In this document: piece after piece, positions 24,430 to 35,536 of the stretch
How the letters are laid out: every line of letters begins with the position of its first letter
Numbering within the stretch: position 1 is the first letter of the stretch
Source of the DNA: Bombardia bombarda
Taxonomy: Eukaryota; Ascomycota; Sordariomycetes; Sordariales; Lasiosphaeriaceae
Direction: 5' to 3'
DNA length: 64,000 nucleotides
NCBI GenBank assembly: GCA_030512295.1
Contig: JAULSR010000005.1
Coordinates: forward strand, 2,696,596-2,760,595
Notes under the pieces: generated by a model
What the model was told of the DNA's origin: nothing
Database searches by the model: none
Seen by the model: only the letters and a program-made list of their open reading frames with translations
Made by a program: the position numbers and the translations under genes

Positions 24430-25039
24430 ACGAGATGACTTGTTTTTCTCGGATTCCTTATATTGATAGTTCTCTTCTGCAGCGAAAAACTATATCGATC
24501 ATCCTTTTCTGTAGCGAAAAGAGGGCATGTTCACAGTGCGACCTTTGGAAGTTAAAATGCACCATTGTAGTCGAAATGATATCCAGAGCTCAGGTATACT
24601 CCATACCCGGGGGTTGGAAAGTTCGGCTTGAGGCATGGCGCATTCCAGGGAGGTAAGCTTGGTACATTACGAAGTACCTAAGTAAGGTACTGTGCCTTGC
24701 CTTCATGTACTAGCAGTAGTTGGCTAGGTGTGATTGATACCCCACATTTATCAGAAGTACCTAAGGTACAAAGTACTAGCATTACCTACCCGGTCACCTG
24801 GCGTACCTTAGGTAGGGTGCTCTTATCTTATCTCACCCGACTCACTTTCGATTGATTGCACCTACCTCACCTATCCCGTAGTTCAATTGCCAACCGCATC
24901 AACTCTTGTTGTGGTTCTTATCGTGTGAAGACAGAGACTACCGTCCAGGCTGCACGGCCATCAGCCGACGCCGACGCAGAAGCAGAAGCAGAAGCAGAAG
25001 CAGAGATAGAGGTAGACGGCAAGGCGGACAGGACGTATC
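24430..25039. other. Intergenic region between Abp1 and Vps37 genes
   Basis: About 600 bp. Copies of the GTACCTAAGGTA-type palindrome at 24671-24690, 24757-24775 and 24804-24816. A GCAGAA hexamer repeat lies at 24977-25005 just before the Vps37 start. No gene. Confidence 0.55.
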
Positions 25040-25851
25040 ATGTATTCGCACACGCCGCCACCGATTCCACCACCGAAGTCATCGGGCGGCCATGAGACCA
25101 GCCGAATGAGCACGCCGGCGGGGTCGTCATCGCCGCGCCCCCCGCCGCTGCCCGAGTCCAAAACCCTTGCCGGCGAACTGCAACCGGCGAGCTCTACCGG
25201 CTCGTTGACCCAGCCCATTCCAGATCCTGGCGACCAATGGCTTCCCAGGTTTCTACAGGACAAATCGTGTGTTTTTGGCCGCCTATGCAACCCGCCAAAT
25301 GCGTCGTCGTCAGAGAGCTGAGTTGCTAACTAGACACGCCGCATTGTAGCAAGCAGGACCTTGCCGATATCTTGTCGGACCCGACCCCTCTCACAGCGCT
25401 GACCCACTCGGCGCAAACTGCCCACCCCTCGCTACGGGCCTCGCACGACACGCTGCAGTCGGCACTTGCCGAGAACATGGAGCGCGCCGCACATCTGCTG
25501 GACTTGGAGGCGCGCCTGGCCCATCAGCGCTCCTCCACCCAGGCCCAGCTGCTGTCGACACACGCCCTCGAGCGCCAGTGGCGTGCCAAGCAGGCCGACA
25601 TGGACCATGCCATGGCGCCCTTTGCGCCGGCCAGCCTGTACCAGCGCCTGAACCAGGGCCTGCTTGAGCAGTCGGGCGTATGTTACGCACTCGAGGAGAG
25701 CTTCCTCGAGGGCGAGGGAGATGGCGTGCCAGCCACGGAGCGGGAGGCCAGCGACTGGGTTAGGAAATACAGAGAGGCAAAGAAGCTGTATTACCTGCGA
25801 CAAGAGAGGAAGGAGAGGTGGGATGAGGGACGAGTCGGCGGTTGGCGCTAA
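25040..25851 (+). CDS. VPS37: ESCRT-I subunit Vps37 (Mod(r) domain)
   Basis: Exons 25040..25266 and 25350..25851 give 242 aa; the split Ser codon joins DK-S-KQDLADIL. The N-terminal 70 residues are Pro/Ser-rich and disordered. The rest is a Mod(r)-type helical hairpin: KQDLADILSDPTPL, a long heptad-rich helix (LHDTLQSALAEN.. LLDLEARLAHQR) and the C-terminal signature FLEGEGD-type turn, then WVRKYREAKKLYYLRQERKERW. Vps37 with Vps23 and Vps28 sorts ubiquitinated membrane cargo into multivesicular bodies. Its length and motif order fit fungal Vps37. It is convergent with the next gene, 263 bp away. Confidence 0.88.
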
Positions 25852-26114
25852 TCTCTACCTAGCCTACTTACTGAGCAGCTTTGGAGGTAAAGAAAGAAGG
25901 GAAAAGAGGACATCTATTGGTACTGAGGGACCTAAATTAACTTCTATTCTCATACATGCTGCAAACACAGACCACTATCCCTCACTCTTTTCACTTGGGG
26001 CTACTCATGCGTCTAAGGGATGGATGCCTTCCTTTACAGTAGTCTAGGACTCCCCCGCAAAGAAAAAGAGGAATCCACCTAGTAAGTAGACAGGATATAT
26101 AAACGCCACGACTA

Positions 26115-27530
26115 CTACAAGAGACTAAACGGACTCCTCTTCATCTCTGGGCTACGCGGACTCATGGGCAGAGCGAACAGCTCGTCTTCAGTAGTAGCAT
26201 CGTCGCCCTTGTCGCCGCGCCCCATCAGAGGCAACCCACTTCCGACGATGGCATCTAACGATGCAACGTTGCCTCCGATATCCGACGAGTCCTTTGGAAG
26301 AAGGCGGCCGCCAAAGCTAGAAAATGACGAGATGGCCACATCGGAGGAATCTGAGGAGAGACCAGCTGCGAAAGTGGCGGTTGTCTTCTGGGTTCGTGGC
26401 TGGACGGTTTTGGCAACTTTTTTTTTCCCCCAGCAGAATTGTTAGAAGCGAAGCAGCACGCAGCACACGGTTTCTTTCACTGTTGGCACGGGAACGGGAG
26501 GGGGACCGAGTCATTTCATACCTTGGGTGGCGGCGGCGGCGGCGGCAAGCTCGAGCGGGCTTGTAGCAAGCTTGAGCCCCCGCAGTTTCTCGCCTAGCCT
26601 CCCGCCCAGAGGGCTTCTCGGGCTGCTGGTGGGACTGGCGGGGGCTTTTTGTAGAATACGCAGCCTTGTCGGCCGGGGCACGCCGTCGTAGTCGTCGTCT
26701 TCTCCGGGGGCAATAAGGCCGAAGTGATCCACAATCCACTGGCGCTCCTGCATGGCCATCTCGAGCCCCACACTCTCGCCGTTTGCCTTCATCTCGGCCG
26801 CGATCTCGGCTTGGAGCTCCGCGAGGCGCTTCTTTGCCCATATGGTGTGGAGAACACCGCGCCGGCCCGCCTCCAGCTCGCCGCCCGCCAGCAATTCGGC
26901 GGGGAAGATGGCGGGCATCGGTTTCGTGCGCAGGACGGTGCCGTTGGGTTGTTGTTGTTGTTGTTGTTGTCGACCAGCATCCTTCTTGCCGCCACCGCTA
27001 CCGCCGCCGCCTCCTTTATGTGCGATGCTCACGAGAGCGGGGATCGGGGTACCGGGCGGCAAGAGGAAGTAGACGCGGCGGGTGTTTGTGTTGTTGCCGC
27101 CGCTCGTGCTGCTCGTGTCGGGGTCGGCGTCGCGGATGGGGAGCACCGTTGCCTTGCCTTCCCATGATACCTCCCAGTCGGTGCTGCTGCTGGTGCTGCT
27201 GGTGCTGCTGCTGGTGCTGCTGTTCCTCTCCCCCTCTCCTTCCCCCAACCCTGTGCCGCCGTGTCGTATTTGACCAGCCACCACACCACCGACTGAGGTG
27301 TCCCATTCCACCATGAGGATCTTGGTGCCCTCGTTCCCCTTGTCAGTCTCAAACTCGAAGCGCGAGAGCGTCAAACCCGAAGAGGGCGACGTTGGCGTCT
27401 CAACCACGCTCAGCTGCTCCTCCGGCAGCATAGAGCCTGCTACCGCCGCCGGTGCTGCCACCGTCGAACCTGACGACGCCGTTGCTTCTGCTCCTGACAG
27501 CAGCACGTTTGGCTCATCCTCGGATGCCAT
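26115..27530 (-). CDS. Unrecognised conserved-looking fungal protein, 436 aa
   Basis: Minus-strand exons 27530..26522 and 26416..26115. I do not recognise a family. Visible parts: an acidic/Ala/Ser leader (MASEDEPN); a beta-rich block (LTLSRFEFETDK, ILMVEWDTS) interrupted by Gly/Glu and Ser/Thr runs; WEVSWEGKATVLPIRD and VYFLLPPGTPIPALVSI; a Gly stretch and a poly-Gln run encoded by CAA repeats (26947-26967); then helices LHTIWAKKRLAELQAEIAAE and MAMQERQWIVDHFGL; a Ser/Pro tail. Composition suggests a soluble protein with an ordered core near residues 75-300. The acceptor for exon 2 is uncertain: 26417 is the first AG after the CTAAC branch, and in-frame alternatives exist at 26366 and 26351. 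The C-terminus after the intron is Ser/Asp-rich and ends KRSPFSLL. Confidence 0.7.
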
Positions 27531-30500
27531 GGTATGGGTGATGGGAGCGGCAAAATAGTAGAGGATCAAATGTAGCTGAGTGGGCGGGCAGGCGCGGGCA
27601 AAGTGTGGTATCGGGCAAGGCGGCGGATAGAGACGGAGAGGGCTGTGCAGCAAAAACACGGTATGAGATTGGCCAAGCCCTTGCAGAAGACTGGCCAGTC
27701 GGTCGCTACAGTGTATTTGCGACTCAGACGAGAGGCTGATATTGAGGGGTCGACGGCGCGGGAGGCAGGCTCTGGCAGGTAGGCTGGCAGGCTGGCAAAC
27801 AAACAGGCTGGCAGGCTGGCAGGCTGGCAGGCAGGCAGACAGGCGAGGTTGCTCTAGTCAATGGTATGTTAGTTTATTACTGCTGTACACACTATGTAGA
27901 TCCGGCACAGGCTAATATAACTTGAACGTGAGCGAGGAGCCCGTGGCCCGTCCGCGGTGCTCCAATCTCAGCCTCAGTGACAGGAGTGGGACTGTGCATG
28001 CACGTCGGTGGCACTCGGGACACGGAGACGGGTTACTGTATACTACACCTCTCTTCTGTGGACCCCTGGTGGGATGGTGAGTCGAGGCAGAAAGGAACTG
28101 GAATCCAGTACCTACGTTGGGTAGTATAGTCCTGAACATGCAGTGCGCCAAGAAAGCTGGGAATTAAAAAGAGGTGGGAGCGCGGCCCAAGAGAAGGGAC
28201 TGGGAGTCTGGGACTAAGCTGAGTTGGCTGAGAACTAAGGTAGTTAGGATGCTCGAGAAACAGGAAGAGTAGAAACTGGAAACTGGAAACTGGAAATTAG
28301 AAACAGAAGATTGGAAACTGCAAACGGGAAGCTGAGTGTCGGGATTCGGGACGATGCGCCTTGCAGACAGACCAGACGGCGGGGAGCAGCTGGATGAAGA
28401 GGGAGGGGGCGAGACGATACCTATCTCGGTCTGGCAGGGGCTGTCGCGAGGAGGCACTGATCTGGATTCACCTATGACTACCTACCTAGATAGACCTAAA
28501 AGTCTGGTAAGGCGGTCGCTGCTGGGGTGTGTCGGTAAAGATATTATCACCTCAATATACATAGGGAAGGAGGCTTGTCAGTAAGTAAGGTAGGTACCTA
28601 AGGTAGGGACGGGAAGAAGATTCCAGGTTGGTATTCGACAGACTTGGACACCATGGAAAGGAGGTGTCGCGGGCGGGAGCAGATGGAACTTTCCACTTCC
28701 AATGCATGAAATCAATGCTGCTGCTCAAGGTAAAGAGCATCTTGGCCACCTACCTACCTAAGAGGCAGTCAGAGGCCAATCAATGTACGGGACAATGTAC
28801 AGGATCATGATTATCTGGGGAAGCTGGGTCTGGCTTCGTTTCATTTGGAGCTCCCCGTACTCTATTTCAGTTGTGTGAGCTGAGCTGCTTCTACAGATTA
28901 CCATGTCTCGAGTACACGGGGAAGGCATACCCTGAATACCGTACCTTGGTGGGGAGGGGGAGATGAGGGGCACCACCGAGGACACCGAGGGGAAGTGACA
29001 CACGGTCGACGGGTACCCAAGCTCGCCAAGGCCTAAAAATAGCTCGGATTTTTTTTGGGAATTTTTTTTTTGCTTTTGAATCTGCTTTTCGGGTTTGCTT
29101 GGATTTCTTGGCGAGGCCGACCTGCCTCACACAACCAAAAGCAGACAAAATGCCACCCAGACAACCGAGCCTGGCGCCAGCATGGTGTGAGCATGGTGCG
29201 ACGACTGGACAGTGGAATGCGAGGCGTTGTGGTAACACACAGGCCCCGACTAGTTGTACGTACCACTAGTTGTACGTACACACACAGCAGGCAAGGCAGG
29301 TAGGTACCTAAGGTAGGTATGCGGGAGAGACGGAGAGATGGAGAGGCGGAAAAGCGGAAAGGCGGGGAGACGGACAGCCCAGTCACCCGATCGGATCGGT
29401 TTCGAGCATGTCCTCTCTCAAGTCTCAGCTCCTCAAGATTCTGCCATCGCCGTCTCCATCCTTGGCGCCCGCTGTCCGTCCGCTGCCGTCCAGTCCAGTC
29501 AGTACCATCCAGCGCCGACTTCACCGTCCCGGCCAACCCCCGTCTTTGCCCGCCAGAGGATGGCGATGGGTGTGGCATTTCTTGAGCAGCCCCTAACCAC
29601 CAAGGTGTATCGTGACAGGGCGAGAAGGGAAACTTCTGCCAGCATCTCCGTCTGGTTGTATCCAACGAGTGTCCAATCGGGTCCAGGAGTCCGGGTCAGG
29701 TGATGTGATGATGGCTGGTCATCTCTCTCATTCTCCATACGAGTTGGTCGTCCGTCGTGCCCAAGTCCATCTGCCAACACCATCTATGCTCAAGTGGGCG
29801 ATTGATTGCTTTTGTTGACCAAAACCATGTGGCTGAATGTCCTCAGGTTTTCCTTCCCCATGGGATTTAAAAGGCGGTTCGTGTTCGCGTGATGGATGGT
29901 GCTCTGAATGACTTGGCCATTGTCTCGGTGGAATCGAATCGTCAAATGGCCGGCCGACATGGAGGCGGTTGAGTCCAGCAACCCGTTACCCCGTGGTCAG
30001 ATTCATTCTTCTTGCTGTGGGCACGAGTGCACCGTCTTATGTGTAGAGAGTGGGGAGGGGGTGGAGAGGGCGAAAGCAGACCGGCCGGCCGGCTCAGACA
30101 AGCCGAGTTCTGCGGGGGGGGGGGGCCGAGAAGAAACAGCGACGCAACGGACAGGCAGTGGTGAGGTTTCGCCCGGTCTGATTACCAGACAAGCGGGGGA
30201 TGTTGCCGTCTTTTTCAACAACATATGGGTGTGATTCGGCCGAGCTTGGACGTCGAATTACGGCCGTACTTGCTTGCTTCTGGCCGGGACGGGGGGAGGG
30301 GGGGGCGCCGGGAGACGAGTGCGGATGATGAGCAAAGACAGCGCCACAAGAAGGACCCCCCTGCCAGCCGCCTGCCCGCCTGCCCGCCCGCCAGTCCCTT
30401 ATCCTTGTGAGCATCCCTGGTTGGGAGAGCGGCATGCGAAAGTGGCCGGAGTAGGGCCGCATCATCGACTCGGCTTTCGCTTGACTTCCCGGTTTGGGGT

Positions 30501-32853
30501 ATGGGGTACTCGACACTCCAGTCGACACTCCAGTCGACACATGCGGTTAAATTCTATGGGCGACTTGTTATTAATCGGGCTCCCTGTCTCCTCGTCTCCT
30601 CGTGCCCTCCCTAATTTGTATCCCGTATGTAGGGCCAACCAATCCTGTCGTACAAAGGACCCCCGCGGACCTGGGCAAGCAAGGCAATTGAGAGATGAAC
30701 AGCAAGCGCTTTCATGCCACTCTCTACCACAGTACCTATCCTGATACAATTTTCTCGAATTTAGCTATTGGACTCAGCTGGTGGCCGTGTCCTCTGGCGG
30801 TGCTGGAGAAACGGGATAAGGTCAGGCCAACGCCAACGCCAACGCCAACTGCCGATGGTGTCGTTGCACCGTCGTGTCCCATCGGCCATCCATGACTCTT
30901 GTTGACGATGGCCCGCCCATGAAGCCATATCGGTTCATCGAGGTGTCACCTGTGCTCTCCGAGATGGACAAGTGCCGGTCGAGGTCGGGTTTAACTCCAG
31001 GCCCGAATCCAATCTCTACAGTCTACACAGTAGGCGCTCAACGACGCTTGGGGGAGATTGAGCCGTTTGATGCCCGGGCCCCTGACGCTGAATGAGACAG
31101 ACACAACACAGCAAAGATCGCCCTGGCCGCCAGCGAGCAAGAATGTCGCGTGTGTGTACACAGTAATTGCCTCGCGCACATGGCTGGAATGACGAGCAAG
31201 GCTGGGTCCAATCTGTGAGTCTGAGTTGCAGCTATTCGGACTCGTGGTGATGCTGCTGCTTGTACCAAAAGTCCACACCAAAATTGTTCATCCTCGGTGC
31301 TTCTCGATGGAAACCCGGTGATGCTCATTGGCCACGGCTAAATTGCGAGCTGCCTGCAGAACCCCCGGGTAAGGTATCTCCAAGTAGCCGTACTTCTGTC
31401 AGGTGTGGTCTGTGTTTTGGTCCGAATTCGACTGGGTGCAAAGATGGGTGCTATTTAAGCCCGAACAAATCGCCGGCTAATCGGTCTGGACCACTATGAG
31501 GTACCGGGTACGCTGCATGGTCTGCGCGCCACGAGACCAATGGATCAAGCACTGCGCGAGCAGGCCCGAATGAGACGGGGTAGTGGGTAACTGGGGCGTC
31601 GTCTTTGGGGCCACACCCTCAATGAAACGTGGGTAATAGGGGACGTGGGCGAAGAAGCATGCAGCCACGAATGATAGGCAGATACCTGCAGCTCGGTGGC
31701 CGTGACTGCACTGGCGTGGGTACCTTGCTCGCTTTTGGTGCTAAGGTGGCTCGCCATTTGGCTGTGGGCTGTGGCCCGACTCCAGCGTCGCTCCACTATT
31801 ACGCCGGCCAAACCGCCGTGTCCATCCTTGAACCATCACCAAAGCCAGGCCAGCCAAACCTTCGCGGCCCTCGCTCGCCCTCGCTCGCCCTCCACAACGA
31901 CCCACCCCCGGACCCGTTTGCCCATCCCATCATCCCGCAAAACCACCGCCTTGTTGTAGTAGTCTAGTGTAGCAGCGATGCCAGACTAGGGGCAGCACCG
32001 ATAGCAGTCAGTCTGACAGTACTGTGTAGTTTCACCGACACATTCGCTCATTCAACTCGACACTCTCGCAGTCTTTCCAATCATTTCGCGCCTCGGGCAC
32101 GCCTTTCCACCCCCACACCCTCCCAAAACAGGTGTCGAGCCCTCTCCTATCCTAACCACACCTCGAGGACCTTCCACGCCTTCCGTCGCTCACTGACGGC
32201 CTGCTTCCTGTCCTTGTCGCCGTCGTCGTCGCCGCCACCGCCGCCGCATCGCCATTGACCGGCCCTCTCATCCCATCCTCCCTTCGGCATACGCACACAC
32301 ACACACTCAATCCATCTTGGCATACCAACCACCCGCCCACGTTGCCTTTTCCACCATCGTCGTCGTCGCCTTGTCAATTGCTGGCCTCATTCATCACTGC
32401 CGACGGAACAGCCGAGAGACTCCGCTCCCGACAGTCGATTCCCACCGCAGACCCTTCTCGCCCACCGTAATCTACTCGACAACCCATCACGACCCAGTCC
32501 GGGGCCCGACTGTTCGCATCCAATTCCATTCAGCGCCAGGGACCTTCCGATTCTTCGCCTTGCCCCTGGCCGGTATTGACTACGCCTCGCTGCTTGGCTG
32601 GGTCTCGTCTGGGAGCGCGCCTTGGCTATTAGCTTCTCTCATGCGCTCTCCGACACAGATGTTCCAACATGTTTAAGCTGTGGCCATCCTTCGTCGCTGA
32701 TACTCGCCCTTCGATTATCTCGTCAGCGCCTTCACGATAAAATACAACACCAAGCACGAAAAAAACAAATCCCTGCATGGTTCCGTGGCTCCACGGGTCG
32801 TCCATCTTTCCTCCAGACTCTGCGGCCCCGTCGCCGACAGGTAGCTGGACAAC
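27531..32853. other. 5.3-kb stretch without a supported gene
   Basis: GC content stays like the coding part, so this is not a transposon block. It holds short tandem repeats: GGCAGGCT-type at 27776-27845, GAAACTG-type at 28262-28325, CCAACG at 28-nt scale near 30827-30850, a G12 run at 30114-30125, and a 14-bp direct duplication CTAGTTGTACGTAC at about 29250-29277. GGTACCTAAGGTA-type palindromes occur at 28480-28495, 28583-28608, 28748-28762 and 29297-29320. No frame on either strand shows family motifs or steady codon use. The last 800 bp (from 32050) is pyrimidine-rich and is probably the promoter/leader of the F-box gene. A non-coding RNA or a fast-evolving gene cannot be excluded. Confidence 0.5.
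27776..27845. repeat. GGCAGGCT-type minisatellite
   Basis: About nine imperfect copies of an 8-bp unit (GGCAGGCT and GGCAGGCA variants) upstream of the 436-aa protein gene, outside any coding exon. Confidence 0.75.
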
Positions 32854-34486
32854 ATGGCGGACCATCGGCACGTAACCGAGTTTGGCTCGGATCAGTTTCT
32901 TAAAAAGATCAACCAGTCGCATGCAAATGGAGCACAACCCGCGCCGTCTGCTTCAGGGCAAACACAATTACACTCACATTCCCCCTTCACTCTACCATTC
33001 CGCCTCTCTAACCCATTGGAGCCGGAAGAGTCTGTCCCTAGGCCAGCTGATCAAAAACGTCTTGAGAAAAGAGGGTTTCTCGGCCTCCGATCCAAATTCC
33101 ATGCTACCAAAACCTCATCCACCCCTAGTGGCGAGCATCACGAGCGGCAACCGTCACTGTCAGAGACGGCACCCAAGCAGAGGTAAGTCTTCAGCACACT
33201 CCAAGTAACAAAACCTCATGTAGCTAACCGCGCTCTGCAGCGTTCCATTTGATCAGCTTTTTCATTCTCTGCCAAATGAGTTACAGGTCGAAATCATCGC
33301 TTCGCTTCCGCTCTCCGACATACTGAACCTTCGGTTGGCATCAAGGTCGATGCATGCTCTAGTATCGTTAAACGAAGTCCCCATCACACGATACCACCTC
33401 GACCACCACGTCCCAGCATACGCCAAACGTCTATATCCGATAACGGCAAAACCGTCTCTGAATTTTCACCATCTCTGTGGGCTATGGCACAGGCTTCATG
33501 TGGCAGCCAAACTCTCGGATCTGATGTGCGAGTGGATAACAAAGGACTTGTTTTTGAGAAACACCGAAGAAAAAAAGCGAGAGTTTGCGCCACAGAGGGA
33601 ACGAATGCGGCGACGTCTCATCCCATTATTATTTACTATTTTCCACTTTTTCGAAACATATCGAGACCTCCATCTGAAGTATCTCGCAGAGAAGAACGGA
33701 AAGGGCCTACTCAAGGAGCCATACACGATAAACCCGATCGAAACCGAGATTATGAATATGTACGACGATCGAACACTTCTCCGAGTGCACGAAGTGTTCC
33801 CCTTGGTAATATCCTCCTTTTGCAGACGACTTCGGCCACCGTCTTATGTTGGGCGAGTGGAACGGTCTTTGAGGGGATATCTCAAGGAAAGGCCACCGGA
33901 CGAGGTACACGTTGCCATTCTTTGTGTTGGTGGTCTGAGGGAGGTAGAGAGGATTTGGGAAGTGAAAGGCTACAATGCAAGGCGAGCAGCCGTAGACAGC
34001 TGGTACAACTCACTTGCTCGAGACCCCATCGAACCAGAGCCGAAGAAGAAGCGGGGGGTGTTGAGTTTAAAACGAAAGAAGTCTTCGATGGCAATGGGAA
34101 AAGCCTCTACGAGCAATGGGGCCTCGCATACCCGAAGCTTCGGTGATGGGGGCGTGGCTGGAGGTAGCACGGGTCACAACTTGGTCTTCAACACGAGTCT
34201 ATCGGCTGGGATGCCCATGGGGTCCTTGACGAACGATCAACTGAAATCGCTGCTCCTCGACCTTCCGGTTCTACAAAAAATATGGCTGGAAACGGCCGAA
34301 GCGATGATCATGGACCGGAAGATTGTCGAGCGGCCCTCAGAAATTCGGCGCAATGCCCAAATACTTACAGATTTAATACGTGAGGATGACGCTGAGGAGG
34401 AAGACCAGTGGTGGTACGGCACCAGTGCGCCAGAGTCCGTTCGACCCAATCTGGAAGCCATCGAGGAGGATACTTTCGAGAGTTGA
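32854..34486 (+). CDS. F-box protein, 524 aa
   Basis: Exons 32854..33182 and 33241..34486; a 58-nt intron splits a Ser codon. The N-terminal 110 residues are disordered and basic. Right after the intron comes a clear F-box: FDQLFHSLPNELQVEIIASLPLSDILNLRLASRSMHALV (about residues 113-151). The remaining 370 residues are mostly helical, with HHLCGLWHRLHVAAKLSD, an LFTIFHFFETYRDLHLKYL helix and a late basic/Gly/Ser insert (KKKRGVLSLKRKKSS), and end in acidic EDTFES. F-box proteins bring substrates to SCF ubiquitin ligases. The large Pezizomycotina family with this helical C-terminal body is mostly uncharacterised, so the substrate is unknown. The start was chosen as the first ATG that opens the frame. 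Confidence 0.85.
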
Positions 34487-35536
34487 ACTTCCGACTCTGA
34501 AATTTCGAGGTGGCCCCAAACATTCAAGGGGCCGCTCCCCTATCATGGCGAGCCCCTTCCTAGAACATACTGTCCCTTGAGACAGGCTACAAGCACCTTA
34601 GATGGCGGCCTAATTTCTTTTTAATATTTGTTCTGTCGGGTATTTTACAAAGCATTGCAGGCGTGGCGTTTGTGTCGCCTTTCGGCCACCACCTTTTGAA
34701 CTTTTCTTTCCCTTTGTCTTTGGATATGTTGGTGTCTTGGGACAAGAATCCGTGGATGAGCCACGGACATGGTTTTGTTCTTACTTTATTTCTGGAAAGT
34801 ATTTCTGTTTACAGAGTCTACGTACCCTCGTGATCATACATTCAAAACATGTCCTCACAATTTATCTCCCTTCCTCTTTGTAGGATCATGATCACTCTTA
34901 TGCATAGCATATATACAATGGAGCGCTTGCAAATGAGGCAGCGGGTGCTGGCATACCTTAGATAGTGTCATCGATGGCTCAGCTCATCTAGTGGCTAGGT
35001 TGCTGTAATAGAACAAACACAACATCCTGTTTGTCTGAAGCACACTGTCTACAATCCAAAGTAACTACAAAGTCCCTCTTTATTTTCCTTTGTAGTGTAT
35101 GCTGCTCAGTGAAGACATGTTCGGTGAATTGCACGGAGTTTGTTTGTTGGGGCTTTGTATTCGCAAGAACTCCCTCGGGTCTGCGTATTAGTGTTGTGTT
35201 ACATGCAGCAAAGAGTATAAGGTACCTAAGGTAAGCAGAAAGTACGCAGGGAGGCAGGCAGGGTTGTGTTATTAGTGGCACGATACCAGTATGCTCAAGA
35301 CAGTGGACCGTAAAACAGATGAAAGCTTGTATTAGTCGAAATAAACTACCCTGTTTCGTGGCCTGTTTCAAGAGACGTTGCTCTAGGCCGTTGAATTTCA
35401 TCATAAACAAAACTCAAGCTTGATATTTATTTATCAAGCCAGTCCCCTTCCCCACACCTGCATCGTGTGCATATCCAGTTTACATCCTCCCATTTCAACA
35501 AGATTATAAGATTATTCAAACATAAAAGACGCTAAT
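34487..35536. other. Convergent intergenic region
   Basis: About 1 kb between the F-box gene (+) and the AT-hook gene (-). AT-richer than its flanks, as expected for two 3' UTRs. One GGTACCTAAGGTA motif at 35221-35233. No gene. Confidence 0.55.

Noticed and set aside
29033..29703. Overlapping 210-aa and 121-aa frames on opposite strands
   Set aside because: Low-complexity Arg/Ser/Pro sequence with no motif; both frames arise from GC-rich repeats.
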